NCBI GenBank assembly: GCA_007136405.1
Contig: SLHA01000131.1
Location: 1-50,542 of the forward strand
DNA from: Candidatus Latescibacterota bacterium
GTDB taxonomy: Bacteria; Latescibacterota; UBA2968; UBA8231
Direction: 5' to 3'
Length of the DNA: 50,542 bases
Below, piece by piece: positions 1-7,866 of this stretch. Position numbers and translations under genes: made by a program. The first letter of the stretch is position 1. The number at the start of each line of letters is the position of its first letter. Below the pieces are notes generated by a model. It made no database searches and was not told the origin of the DNA. It saw only the letters and a list, made by a program, of their open reading frames with translations.

Positions 1-1421
1 GCATGGCAGTCCATCACGCCCTGGCTGGAGGAGGAAATGGCGCTGCGGTGCAGCAGATCCACATACTGGCACATGGGCTCCGCGGCCGGTCCGTACCAGG
101 CCCGGCAAAATTGGTCGATCAAAGCGCCCAGATCGCGCTCCGGGTTCCACAGCAGGCGGGACATGACGTACGAATAGAGGGGCAGCAGGTGGCCCCGCGT
201 CAGTCCGCAGATGTATACGCCGCGAAGTCCCAGCCGCCGGTAATACCGCAGGTTTTCGGCGTGCGCATACAATGCGGGGTAGGGGTAGCCGGCAAAGTAA
301 TACGTCGTGGGATACTCGAAAGTGATGATCCCCTGCGGCCCGAGCGGATGCAACTCGATCCAGCGCTCCAGGTCACGGCACACATGCAACCGCTGGTTGA
401 CCGGATGGGACCATGGCCGCGCCTGGCACTCGGAGATGGCGCAGAAGACGATGAGCAGGTTGGCTCTGGGCCGTTGCCGCACTGGCGGGTTGCGCGTACC
501 CCAATAGGCCAGGATGGTGAGAAACTTCTCCGGGTGCCGGGCCTCGGCCTCGGCTGCGATCTGGTTGAGGAACCCGATGACCGCGTCGGTGATGCTGCCC
601 TGTTCGGCGTACATGGCCCGGCAGTTGTCGCACTCGCAGAAGTTGCCCACGTCGCCGTAGTGGATGGGGTAGTAGACCGGTTCCGGATCTTCGTCCATCC
701 AGCGGAGGGCGGCTTCCGTGGCGAGACGCAGGAAGTCGGGGTTGGAGAGACAGTACTGCTGCCGTGCCGGATCGACCACCCGGCGCTCGCCGCCCAGCAA
801 AGCGAGGTATTCAGGAGGCTGCTCGGATGCCGGCAGCAGAAAGCCGAGGGTGTGATGCCAGAAGCCGCCCCGGGGGATAGCCATCATCCTGGGCAGCTCG
901 ATGCCCTGGATGGCTGCCGGCCACTCGCCCGGCGAGAGTCCGGCCTTGAGGGTCGGCACCGTGCCCCACATGGCCCGCCATTCGAAGGCCGGCGAGTCCG
1001 CCAGATCCAGGATCGCCGGTATCTGGCCGGCACCTGGGTCAGGGACGATCTCCAGCTCCTCGTGGTAGAAACGGCAACCCAGGTGCTCCAGCAGGCGGTA
1101 TACCGCATACACCGTGCCCCGGTACCCGCCGCCCGCCGCCAGCACCTGGCCGTCGCGTGACCGCACGACGAACGCATCCGCGGCCAGCGAGGCCAGCTCA
1201 CCGGCCTGACAGAGGCCGTGCCGGACCGCGGTGTCGCTCCCACCGACGAAGACCACCCCGGCTCCGGGTAGCGCCGGGTCGTTGGGCGCGAGCATCGGCA
1301 GTTCGCCGCCACCCATCCGCCCGAGGTAATCCCGCAGCTCGTGCGCGGCCGCCGTCTCGACCGCATGGGCCGCCGGGTCGACGCTGATGGCGGTGATCCG
1401 GATGCATCGGGTTGTGTCCAT
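1..1421 (-). CDS. DUF4838 domain protein, 3' end cut by window edge
   Basis: The minus strand reads open from an ATG at 1421 to the window edge (473 codons, no stop), with an AGGAGA ribosome site about 8 nt upstream. Residues 1-130 resemble the N-terminal alpha/beta domain that precedes catalytic barrels in alpha-glucuronidase-like proteins. From about residue 180 the sequence fits DUF4838, including an FCECDNCRAMY segment, a YWGTRNPP strand and a long barrel-like region. No signal peptide is visible, so it looks cytoplasmic. DUF4838 proteins are common in polysaccharide-degrading PVC and Bacteroidota-type genomes; their substrate is generally unknown. The opposite strand is also open over most of this stretch but gives only low-complexity protein. 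I am confident of the family, not of any activity. Confidence 0.85.
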   Translation of the reverse strand, partial: MDTTRCIRITAISVDPAAHAVETAAAHELRDYLGRMGGGELPMLAPNDPALPGAGVVFVGGSDTAVRHGLCQAGELASLAADAFVVRSRDGQVLAAGGGYRGTVYAVYRLLEHLGCRFYHEELEIVPDPGAGQIPAILDLADSPAFEWRAMWGTVPTLKAGLSPGEWPAAIQGIELPRMMAIPRGGFWHHTLGFLLPASEQPPEYLALLGGERRVVDPARQQYCLSNPDFLRLATEAALRWMDEDPEPVYYPIHYGDVGNFCECDNCRAMYAEQGSITDAVIGFLNQIAAEAEARHPEKFLTILAYWGTRNPPVRQRPRANLLIVFCAISECQARPWSHPVNQRLHVCRDLERWIELHPLGPQGIITFEYPTTYYFAGYPYPALYAHAENLRYYRRLGLRGVYICGLTRGHLLPLYSYVMSRLLWNPERDLGALIDQFCRAWYGPAAEPMCQYVDLLHRSAISSSSQGVMDCH

Positions 1422-1475
1422 CTTCAGGATCTCCTGGGCTGAGGTGAACCGCCATGACTCATTCTGCCGGACGAA

Positions 1476-1490
1476 ACGTAGTACCTACGT
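1476..1490. promoter_or_regulatory. Perfect inverted repeat upstream of the DUF4838 gene
   Basis: ACGTAG-TAC-CTACGT is a perfect 6-bp inverted repeat with a 3-bp spacer, 55 bp upstream of the DUF4838 start codon. It could be a repressor operator. There is no second copy in the window and no clear -10/-35 pair next to it. Confidence 0.25.
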
Positions 1491-1607
1491 AGACCGGGCG
1501 CCAGGTACCGGGACTCAGGGCCCGGAGCGGCGTGATCCAACCCCGCGCCGGTAACGCCGGCTGATACCGGGCTTGTTTCTGCCCTCCCTTGTCGTGCCGT
1601 GCGCTGA

Positions 1608-2543
1608 TCAAAGCAGATGCCGAAGCTGGCTGGCTACCTCGGCCGTGTACTGGATGTAAGACCGGTTGCCGAACAACCAGACGTGGATCAGGCAGGTGTG
1701 CAGCCAGTAAATCATGCGTCGGACCTCGTATCCCGAACGCAACGGGCGCTGCCGCGTATACACCTCCATGAACGCAGGACGCGACTTGCCAAAGGACTCG
1801 AGATAGGCCAGTTCCATTTCTGCGTCGGCGTATTCCGCCCCGGGGTCCACCAGGCCGGTGATGTGCCAGCCCCCCTGCCGCTGCTGCACGATGATGTTAC
1901 CCGCCCAGACATCGCCGTGGATCAGCGTCGGCGGTCCCTGATCCGCCAGCAGATCGCCGGCTCGGGTGATGGCGTGGTCCACTTCCGCCAGCACCGTAGC
2001 CGACAGCCGCCGGGCGATGGCGGGTTCCCGGCGAACCTCCTGCAGGCGCGGCAGGAACAGGTCGGCCCATTGCGTGCGGCCGGGCCCCTCGAGCGGCCCA
2101 AAGGTAGGACGGGTGTGGGCATGCAGACCGAGCAGTATCTCGGCCAGTTGCCCGTCCAGCTGCGCCCACGCCACGGGATTCGCCGGAACTTGCCCAAAGT
2201 GGACTCCGGGAAGCCTTTCGAGAAGCAGGAAGTCGTAGGGGAGGATCCTCCTGGATGCATCTTCCAGGTACACCTGTGGACAGGGAAACCGAGTATGGGC
2301 CTGCAGGTAACGCAGCCTGGCCGCTTCGCCGCCCAGCGCCCACGGCCCATCGGCGCCCGGTTCGGCGAGCTTGATCACCGCCTGGAACGGCGGCCGATCG
2401 AAAGATAGCTGCAGCACGGTGTTGATCATACCGCCGTGCAGAGGCTGCACCTGGATGCCATGGACAGAGGCACCCAACCAGGCCTCCAGCACGGCTTCGG
2501 CCTGGTAAGAGGTCAGGGAAAGATCGGTTTTCCTGTCGAGCAT
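1608..2543 (-). CDS. Fructosamine kinase / aminoglycoside phosphotransferase family kinase
   Basis: This 311-residue protein has the small-molecule kinase fold. LIHGDVWAGN at 207-216 is the Brenner catalytic loop (Asp211, Asn216) and LVDPGAEYADAEME from 231 supplies the metal-binding Asp233. The HGDxWxGN version and the DPxxEYxxxExE continuation are typical of fructosamine/ketosamine-3-kinases, which phosphorylate sugar adducts on protein amines so that they detach. A different sugar or amine substrate is possible. No signal peptide or membrane segment is seen. The ribosome site before ATG 2543 is weak, so the start may lie a few codons off. It is followed by the DUF4838 gene on the same strand, with a 186-bp gap, and no operon link is evident. 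Confidence 0.8.
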   Translation of the reverse strand: MLDRKTDLSLTSYQAEAVLEAWLGASVHGIQVQPLHGGMINTVLQLSFDRPPFQAVIKLAEPGADGPWALGGEAARLRYLQAHTRFPCPQVYLEDASRRILPYDFLLLERLPGVHFGQVPANPVAWAQLDGQLAEILLGLHAHTRPTFGPLEGPGRTQWADLFLPRLQEVRREPAIARRLSATVLAEVDHAITRAGDLLADQGPPTLIHGDVWAGNIIVQQRQGGWHITGLVDPGAEYADAEMELAYLESFGKSRPAFMEVYTRQRPLRSGYEVRRMIYWLHTCLIHVWLFGNRSYIQYTAEVASQLRHLL

Positions 2544-2742
2544 CGATCATTTGTCCGCGAGTTGTGTTGCAGGCAGGCGCAGTGTTGCAGACGGGCCAGG
2601 GATTTACGTACTATTGGCCGGTGTGGGACATGCGGAGGAAAGCCCTCCGCTCTTACCCGCGCGCCATCCCCGGCGCCCGGAAGCACTGCCAGGATGGATA
2701 CGGGACGACCAGTATCAGGCAACCAGCACAAGGAGCGCCAAG

Positions 2743-3327
2743 ATGAACTCGCGGATGTGGGCTTGTGTCGCGGCGACAGCGTCGCTCACCCTGGCCGGGT
2801 GCCAGTCATCACCCGCCTCGAGACAGCTGGTGGAATCCCATCAACTGGCCCGTGCCCGTACCGGTCCGGAACGGATCGCCTACGTTGAACCCAGTTCGGA
2901 CACGGCCCGCAACGCCGTGGAGCGATTCAGGGATTTCTATGCCGTCTACTCCGTCGAATCGATCCGCAGCGGAGTGCGTGATCTCTATGCCGAAGAGGCC
3001 TATTTCGGTGACCCGTTCAAGGCCGTGACCGGCCTGGATTCCATCGAGACGTACTTCATCAGGATGGCTGAGCCCATCCACACCTGCACGTTCGTCATCG
3101 ACGCCGTGAACGAAGACTCCGGCGAATTCTTTTTCATGTGGACCATGTACCTGCGGCTCAATCGAGCCCCTGACGACTTGATCGAGGCTCTCGGCTTCTC
3201 CCATGTTCGCTTTGACGCAACCGGGAAAGTGGTCTTCCAGCAGGATTACTGGGACACCAGTGTGATGTTCGAGCGCTTGCCGGTCGTCGGCGGACTCACC
3301 CGCGCCGTGAAAAGGCGGCTTGATTGA
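2743..3327 (+). CDS. NTF2/SnoaL-like lipoprotein
   Basis: The chosen ATG at 2743 has AAGGAG 8 nt upstream and begins a lipoprotein signal ending in the lipobox LAGC (Cys20), so the mature protein is membrane-anchored outside the cytoplasm. An in-frame ATG at 2551 would bury this signal and is rejected. Residues 60-190 look like an NTF2/SnoaL cone fold: a helix (ERFRDFYAVY), the DLYAEEAYFGDPF segment, then alternating strands. Members are small ligand-binding or scaffolding domains, and nothing here identifies a substrate. It converges on the RraA-like gene with only 15 bp between the stop codons. The length of 194 residues is normal for such lipoproteins. Confidence 0.7.
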   Translation: MNSRMWACVAATASLTLAGCQSSPASRQLVESHQLARARTGPERIAYVEPSSDTARNAVERFRDFYAVYSVESIRSGVRDLYAEEAYFGDPFKAVTGLDSIETYFIRMAEPIHTCTFVIDAVNEDSGEFFFMWTMYLRLNRAPDDLIEALGFSHVRFDATGKVVFQQDYWDTSVMFERLPVVGGLTRAVKRRLD

Positions 3328-3342
3328 CCGCGACCCGGCTCC

Positions 3343-4053
3343 TTACCGTGCCCGCCGTGATTCCCGGTACTGCCGGTACATCTCCTCATCGGGGGGATAG
3401 ATCTCATGGAGCGGCACCCCGGTGTCGTGCAGTTTTTGCCGGACAAAGGCTTCAACGCCCTCCAGTTCCGCGGCGCGGTCCGCCACCTCCGCGGCGTGGT
3501 CGGCAGGCACCGCGATGACGCCCTGCGCGTCGCCGACGATATAGTCGCCGGGAAGCACGCTGACGGTGCCGCAGCGTATGGGGATGTTGACGTCCACGCA
3601 CACCACCCGGTGCCAGCTTGCCGAGGCCTGGCCGCCGGCCACGTACACCGGCAGATCCATCGTACGCAAGGCGGTGATGTCGCGCGTGGCGCCGTCGGCC
3701 ACCAGACCTACGCCGCCGCGATCCTGAAAACGCGACGCGATGACGTCGCCGATGAATCCTCCGCCCAACTCGCCGCCCATGCCGGCCACCAGCACATCGC
3801 CGGGATTGGTCGCATCGGCAACCTGGCAGATCAAGGGCACGCTGTGTGCCGCCTTGACCCGGGCCGCCAGATCAGGCCGGATTGGCAGGTAATGCAAGGT
3901 CACGGCTCGCCCGGCCATTTTGAGATCGGGCCGCAGCACCTGAAGGCCCTGCACGAAGGTGTCGCTATAACCCATTTCGTTGAGAATCCACCACACCGAG
4001 TCCGTGTCCACGGTTAACAACCTGTCGCATACTGCCTGCTCTGCCGCATTCAT
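3343..4053 (-). CDS. RraA-family protein (HMG/CHA aldolase-like)
   Basis: The 236-residue protein matches the RraA/dimethylmenaquinone-methyltransferase-like fold. It has the glycine-rich segment GMGGELGGGFIGD, the downstream GATRD and the C-terminal GDYIVGDAQGVIAVP. The conserved Arg-Asp of the GATRD segment fits the metal and substrate site of class II 4-hydroxy-4-methyl-2-oxoglutarate/4-carboxy-4-hydroxy-2-oxoadipate aldolases. Proteins of this size outside Enterobacteria are usually annotated as aldolases or decarboxylases of small keto acids rather than RNase E inhibitors. The sugar-acid genes elsewhere in the window make a carbon-catabolic role likely. The ribosome site is weak (AGGGA about 12 nt upstream). 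Confidence 0.8.
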   Translation of the reverse strand: MNAAEQAVCDRLLTVDTDSVWWILNEMGYSDTFVQGLQVLRPDLKMAGRAVTLHYLPIRPDLAARVKAAHSVPLICQVADATNPGDVLVAGMGGELGGGFIGDVIASRFQDRGGVGLVADGATRDITALRTMDLPVYVAGGQASASWHRVVCVDVNIPIRCGTVSVLPGDYIVGDAQGVIAVPADHAAEVADRAAELEGVEAFVRQKLHDTGVPLHEIYPPDEEMYRQYRESRRAR

Positions 4054-4137
4054 ATCAGGGTTCCCTGGTTCAGAGTTGATCGTCCGGCAGACCGCCAGAT
4101 GTGGTGCGAGGTGCCAGGTGGGGGTACTGCTGGAAAC

Positions 4138-5055
4138 TCAATGTCTACCGCTGTAGAACAATCTGCCACCGGTAAAATGCTTCGTCAACAAGCCCTTGGC
4201 ATCCAGTTCCTCGATATATTTGACGACTTCGTTACGGTGCATCGCCAGGCCTTCGGCAATATCTCTCAAGGAGCAAGGCCGTCGCTGGATCATCGCCCAT
4301 ACGCCGTCGCGTCCCGCAGTGAACTCGCTGCGGGCATGGACACCTTGGTAATCGGCGATCACCTCGGCCAACGGATCGAACCTCGCTGCCAGGTCGACCA
4401 TACGGTTCAGGTCCACCATAACGGCGTCATGCTCGGCGGTAGGACGGGTGGCCGTGTTCAACTGGACTCGATCCGGCCCGATCCGCTCGACGCACGCGGT
4501 GATTCTGCCGATCTCGTCGTCGCTGTCGTTGAGGCCGGTCAGGAGGAAGACCTCCAGCCAGCAGTCGCCGCTAAACTCCTGCCGGAAATCGATCAAGCCC
4601 TCCAATACCTGATCGAACGAGAGACTGGCATGAGGATGGTTGACTGCCTGGAACATGCCGGCGTGCCCAGCATCCAACGAGGGTATGACCAGATGGGCTT
4701 CCAGCAACTGCCGGCGGACGTCCTCCTGCCACAGCAACGAGCCATTCGTCAGGACCGCGACGGGGATTGCGGTCATAGCACGAATCGCGGCAATCAACTC
4801 GTCCAGGCGTGAATAGAGGGTTGGCGAGCCGGATCCGCTCAGCGTGATATAGTCCGGTCTGGTGGCCAGCCGGTCTTTCAGTTCCACCAGGACATCATCC
4901 AACGGCACCCATTCGCGTCTATCGACGGTCTTGTTGGTCGTTGCACCAAGTTGGCAGTAGATGCAATCGTAGCTGCAGGTCTTGAACGGCACTAGGTCCA
5001 CGCCAAGCGAGCGTCCCAGTCGGCGCGACGGCACCGGTCCGAATACGTATGCCAT
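4138..5055 (-). CDS. Radical SAM protein with C-terminal winged helix (COG0731-like)
   Basis: The cluster-binding motif CSYDCIYC at 27-34 gives the CxxxCxxC that binds a [4Fe-4S] cluster for S-adenosylmethionine cleavage. It sits in a FGPVPSRRLGRSLGVD context typical of COG0731 radical SAM proteins. The SAM barrel spans about 15-230. Residues 245-305 (PCSLRDIAEGLAMHRNEVVKYIEELDAKGLL) form a winged-helix-like tail. Such proteins are recurrent neighbours of MinD-type Fe-S ATPases and NifX-like proteins in anaerobes; the substrate is unknown. The start is supported by AAGGAAG before ATG 5055. A terminator hairpin lies between it and the ATPase gene upstream, so it may be transcribed separately from a structured leader (5161-5219). 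Confidence 0.85.
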   Translation of the reverse strand: MAYVFGPVPSRRLGRSLGVDLVPFKTCSYDCIYCQLGATTNKTVDRREWVPLDDVLVELKDRLATRPDYITLSGSGSPTLYSRLDELIAAIRAMTAIPVAVLTNGSLLWQEDVRRQLLEAHLVIPSLDAGHAGMFQAVNHPHASLSFDQVLEGLIDFRQEFSGDCWLEVFLLTGLNDSDDEIGRITACVERIGPDRVQLNTATRPTAEHDAVMVDLNRMVDLAARFDPLAEVIADYQGVHARSEFTAGRDGVWAMIQRRPCSLRDIAEGLAMHRNEVVKYIEELDAKGLLTKHFTGGRLFYSGRH

Positions 5056-5160
5056 GGCTCTTCCTTACGGGTTGCTGTTGCAGGGATAGTGTCCTGTCCG
5101 CCAAATACGCTAGCTTCACGCCATGCAACGAAGTACACTGTCAAGCGTCCGGCACATGCT

Positions 5161-5219
5161 GTGACCATTTCGTACAGGCACAGAGGGTCACCGTGGGACC
5201 ACTCCAGGTAGCGTCCCAC
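5161..5219 (-). ncRNA. Two hairpins in the leader of the radical SAM gene
   Basis: The 211-bp gap before the radical SAM gene holds two perfect inverted repeats: GTGACC (5161-5166) with GGTCAC (5186-5191), and GTGGGAC (5193-5199) with GTCCCAC (5213-5219). They lie 100-165 nt upstream of the start codon on the transcribed strand and could form a structured 5' leader. I do not recognise a riboswitch class. A TTGACA at 5139-5144 (minus strand) has no matching -10 box. Confidence 0.25.
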
Positions 5220-5230
5220 CCGTACAAGTG

Positions 5231-5272
5231 AAAACCAGCTGATGGCCACCGTCTCCCTGTTGGCCATCAGCT
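5231..5272 (-). terminator. Rho-independent terminator after the Fe-S ATPase operon
   Basis: On the minus strand a perfect 12-bp stem (AGCTGATGGCCA with TGGCCATCAGCT, 12-nt loop) is followed by GGTTTTC. The stem overlaps the stop codon of the upstream ATPase gene (5267-5269). It is the only hairpin in the window with a convincing T-run and probably ends the sigma54-driven operon before the radical SAM gene. Confidence 0.8.
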
Positions 5273-6199
5273 CCCGGCGCGGGGATTCCGGGATGGCGTC
5301 AACCATGCGTCGGCGATGACCGACCAGACTTTCCGGATGTCTTCCGCACAACCCTTCTGCTGATACTCCACGACGGACTGTTTGTGTATCTGTGCCTCGG
5401 TCACGGCCGGATCGTAGCGCACCCGACCAACCACGCTCAATCCGCGTTCTTCGGCCTGCCGTTCGATCTGAACGGTGATGCCCGGATTCAGGTCCCACTT
5501 GTTGACGCACACCAGCCCCGGGATACCGAAGTGTCGCGTCACCTCCGCCACCCGTAGCAGATCGTGCAATCCAGTGAGCGTCGGTTCCGTCACGATCAGC
5601 GCCACGTCCGCTCCGGTGACGGAAGCGATCACCGGACAGCCGATGCCGGGCGAGCCATCGATCAGCACGAGATTCAGACTGCGCAACCGGGCTATGGTCC
5701 CTGCTTCCGAGCGGATGATGCTGACGAGTTTGCCGGAATTCGCCTCGGCAATGCCTAGTTTGGCATACACCATGGGTCCATGGCGGGTGTCGGCGACATA
5801 CCATTCGCCATTGATGGTCGGGGTGAACTCGATGGCGTCCGCAGGACAAAACCAATGACATACTCCGCAGCCCTCACAGGCGATGGGATCCACCCGGAAC
5901 GTTTTCTTCACCTTACCGTTGCCGGAACCATCAAAAGTGATCGCGGCAAAACGACAGAGCTCTGCACACTGGCCGCAGGCCGTGCAATGACCGGTTTTGA
6001 TGCGCGCCTGCTTGCCGCCGGAAAAATGTTGGCGCCGTATGATCCGGGGTTCCAGAACCAGATGCAGGTCCGCCGCGTCAACATCGCAGTCGGCCAGTAT
6101 CAGATTCTCCGCCAGCGCGGCAAAGGCAGCCACCATGGAGGTCTTGCCCGTTCCGCCCTTACCACTGATGACCACCAGTTCCTGCGGCTCAGTTGACAT
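5267..6199 (-). CDS. MinD-type ATPase with inserted ferredoxin domain, copy 1
   Basis: The 310-residue protein is a ParA/MinD-class P-loop ATPase. Its deviant Walker A is GKGGTGKT at 13-20 and its second motif is LADCDVDAADLHL. A two-cluster ferredoxin is inserted: Cys72-x2-Cys75-x2-Cys78-x3-Cys82 and Cys108-x2-Cys111-x2-Cys114-x3-Cys118-Pro. This is the COG1149 architecture. It pairs with the second ATPase just upstream. Pairs of such ATPases next to NifX-like proteins define the orange protein (ORP) cluster of Desulfovibrio, where they are thought to act on a Mo/Cu-S cluster protein. By analogy it may be an ATP-dependent metallocluster carrier or assembly factor. The stop codon lies within a terminator stem. 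Confidence 0.9.
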   Translation of the reverse strand: MSTEPQELVVISGKGGTGKTSMVAAFAALAENLILADCDVDAADLHLVLEPRIIRRQHFSGGKQARIKTGHCTACGQCAELCRFAAITFDGSGNGKVKKTFRVDPIACEGCGVCHWFCPADAIEFTPTINGEWYVADTRHGPMVYAKLGIAEANSGKLVSIIRSEAGTIARLRSLNLVLIDGSPGIGCPVIASVTGADVALIVTEPTLTGLHDLLRVAEVTRHFGIPGLVCVNKWDLNPGITVQIERQAEERGLSVVGRVRYDPAVTEAQIHKQSVVEYQQKGCAEDIRKVWSVIADAWLTPSRNPRAGS

Positions 6200-6386
6200 G
6201 CACTCGGCCGTTCCTTTCAGGCGTCCATGATGACGGATAGAATTTCCTGCTACCGATATGCTCGCGCATATCCCTCTTGCTGATGTCCGCGTTTTCTGCG
6301 CACCGCACGCCAGACAGGCACACTCCTGTCACAGGCGTTGTCCTGTGGCCAGGCCGGAGGCTCCACGGCGAAGTTGGTGAATGCAT
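6189..6386 (-). CDS. Possible 65-residue ORF between the two ATPase genes
   Basis: An ATG at 6386 opens a 65-codon frame whose stop overlaps the start of the downstream ATPase gene by 11 nt, an arrangement seen with coupled genes. There is no clear ribosome site, no recognised family, and the composition is unremarkable (one Cys pair, a basic middle). A hairpin (6255-6272) lies inside it. It may be only the untranslated spacer between the two ATPase genes. Confidence 0.15.
   Translation of the reverse strand: MHSPTSPWSLRPGHRTTPVTGVCLSGVRCAENADISKRDMREHIGSRKFYPSSWTPERNGRVHVN
6255..6272 (-). other. Perfect hairpin between the ATPase genes
   Basis: GATATGC-TCGC-GCATATC is a perfect 7-bp stem with a tetraloop in the 193-bp spacer between the two Fe-S ATPase genes. 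No T-run follows in either direction, so it is more likely a message-stability or processing element than a terminator. Confidence 0.35.
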
Positions 6387-6392
6387 CCGGGA

Positions 6393-7271
6393 CTACGCGC
6401 TCCTGGCTGCCATGGACGCAGTGTTTGGCATAATTTTCCGGAGCAGCTCAGCGTAGAGTTCACGGTATTGTTGCATGGTGTCGCACACCAGCTCACCCCG
6501 CGAGTACGCTCCCGCAACTTGCCGGTCTTCCGGGATTTCGGCCAGCACCTCCAGACGCTGAGAGACGCAGTATGCCCTGGTTTCGCCGTCACCGGTACCG
6601 GCACGATTGATCACCACCGCGAACGGTAATTCCAAGGCTCGGACCATAGCCACGGCAAGCCTGAGGTCATGCAGGCCAAAAGGCGTGGGCTCGGTGACCA
6701 GCAACACCAGATCGCTCTTTCGCACGCTCTCCAGCACCGGACAAGACGTTCCCGGCGGCGAGTCGATCACCAGCAGGTCAACGTCCGGCGCGGCGCCTTT
6801 GACCGCTGCGATCACCGGCGGACTCACCACCTCGCCGATGTTCAGCAACCCCTGGACGACGTGCAATGGCCCCGCTTTGCCGACTTCCAGTTGCCCAATC
6901 TGCCGCCTGGATTCGCTGATCGCTCCAGTGGGGCATACCAGCCAGCATCCTGCACAACCGTGGCATAGCTCGGGGAATACCAGCACCTGCTGACCCATGG
7001 GCACGATAGCGTTATACTGACAAATCCGGCCGCACTGACCGCATCCACTGCATTTGTCAAGGTCGACCGCCGGCACGCTCACGTTCACCGGCTGCGTCAT
7101 CGCCATATCCGGGTTGAGAAACACGGCCCCATTCGGCTCCTCCACGTCGCAGTCCAGATAGCCGACGCTGAGCCCGGACTTTACGGCCGTAACCGCCAGA
7201 TTGGTGGCTACCGTGGTTTTGCCCGTCCCTCCTTTGCCACTGGCAACAGCGATTCGCCTGGTTTTGCGCAA
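6393..7271 (-). CDS. MinD-type ATPase with inserted ferredoxin domain, copy 2
   Basis: I start this gene at a TTG (7271) because GGAGG stands 5 nt before it, it begins just after the upstream stop (7324), and the protein then opens RKTRRIAVASGKGGTGKT as family members do. A far-upstream ATG at 7514 would add 81 residues overlapping the preceding gene and is rejected. From the TTG the protein has 292 residues. Walker A is at 12-19, and the ferredoxin cysteines are 74/77/80/84 and 103/106/109/113 with Pro114. It differs from copy 1 in sequence but shares the layout, so the two probably form a heterodimer. It probably works with the NifX-like proteins of the same operon. Confidence 0.9.
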   Translation of the reverse strand: MRKTRRIAVASGKGGTGKTTVATNLAVTAVKSGLSVGYLDCDVEEPNGAVFLNPDMAMTQPVNVSVPAVDLDKCSGCGQCGRICQYNAIVPMGQQVLVFPELCHGCAGCWLVCPTGAISESRRQIGQLEVGKAGPLHVVQGLLNIGEVVSPPVIAAVKGAAPDVDLLVIDSPPGTSCPVLESVRKSDLVLLVTEPTPFGLHDLRLAVAMVRALELPFAVVINRAGTGDGETRAYCVSQRLEVLAEIPEDRQVAGAYSRGELVCDTMQQYRELYAELLRKIMPNTASMAARSA

Positions 7272-7323
7272 GAAATCCTCCGTCGTTACAAACTTCCCGT
7301 TACTGAGCCATCCGATTTCCCGC

Positions 7324-7725
7324 TCACTGGCGCCCGGCACGACGGCCACGACCACCACCTGAACCCGCACCAAAGCGCCCCCCAACGCTGGGGCCGGAAG
7401 CGGCAGGAAGCTTACCCGTCTTGAACTGCTCGACAGCTTCCCGTACGGTCCCTGAACAGCCGACACTAACGGAGATCCCGGCCGCAGCAAGCGTCTGGTG
7501 CGCTTTAGGTCCACAATTGCCTGTCAGAATGTGCTGGACGCCTTTGTCCGCCAGAAATTGGGCCGCCTGAATTCCCGCTCCACTGCCCTGACTCACACCT
7601 GGATTGGCGAGTGCCGTAAAGCTCAGATCTTCCGTTTCGACGATCAGGTAGTACGGACACCGGCCAAAACGCGAGTCCACCTGGGCATCCAGAGACTGTG
7701 CTGTGGCTGTGATGGCGATCTTCAT
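7324..7725 (-). CDS. NifX-like (dinitrogenase iron-molybdenum cofactor family) protein 1
   Basis: This 133-residue protein has the family start MKIAITATAQSLDAQVDSRF, the following GRCPYY and the central ILTGNCGPKAHQTL. Family members bind Fe-Mo or Mo/Cu-S clusters without being nitrogenase parts; the ORP proteins of sulfate reducers belong here. The last 25 residues are a Gly/Arg-rich tail (GGRFGAGSGGGRGRRAG), often seen in cluster-linked members. Its start codon overlaps the stop of a 47-codon ORF (ATGA), and AAAGGTG precedes it. No nifHDK or nifB lies in the window, so a nitrogen-fixation role is unlikely. It belongs to the sigma54-driven minus-strand operon. Confidence 0.85.
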   Translation of the reverse strand: MKIAITATAQSLDAQVDSRFGRCPYYLIVETEDLSFTALANPGVSQGSGAGIQAAQFLADKGVQHILTGNCGPKAHQTLAAAGISVSVGCSGTVREAVEQFKTGKLPAASGPSVGGRFGAGSGGGRGRRAGRQ

Positions 7726-7865
7726 TTCTGCACCTTTCCTTTGGTCATGGTTGGACGAAGCTGTCCACCGTATGATGCTATGCCAACGCTTCGGTGTTTG
7801 ACACGGCGAAGGACTGCGTCACCGTTCGCGACCGCTATGCGATCCGGTGCATCACCTTGAGTCAT
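7722..7865 (-). CDS. Possible 47-residue coupled small protein
   Basis: Between the two NifX-like genes an ATG at 7865 follows the upstream stop (TGA 7867-7869) after one base, and the frame ends in a TGA that overlaps the next ATG (ATGA at 7722-7725). This exact fit at both ends suggests translational coupling. An AGGACGG stretch precedes the start. The predicted protein has no cysteine and no recognised domain. Third-position composition is not strongly coding. It may be a real subunit or simply a translated spacer. Confidence 0.3.
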   Translation of the reverse strand: MTQGDAPDRIAVANGDAVLRRVKHRSVGIASYGGQLRPTMTKGKVQK

Positions 7866-7866
7866 T

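Noticed and set aside
3..1160. Long plus-strand open frame of 385 codons
   Set aside because: It is the complement of the DUF4838 gene; its protein is low-complexity with no domain, while the minus strand gives a recognisable protein with a ribosome site.
5139..5144. TTGACA as a promoter for the radical SAM gene
   Set aside because: No acceptable -10 box at 16-19 bp on the minus strand.
7272..7514. Upstream ATG start for the second Fe-S ATPase
   Set aside because: It would overlap the NifX-like gene by 190 bp and add residues foreign to the family; a TTG with GGAGG 5 nt upstream fits better.
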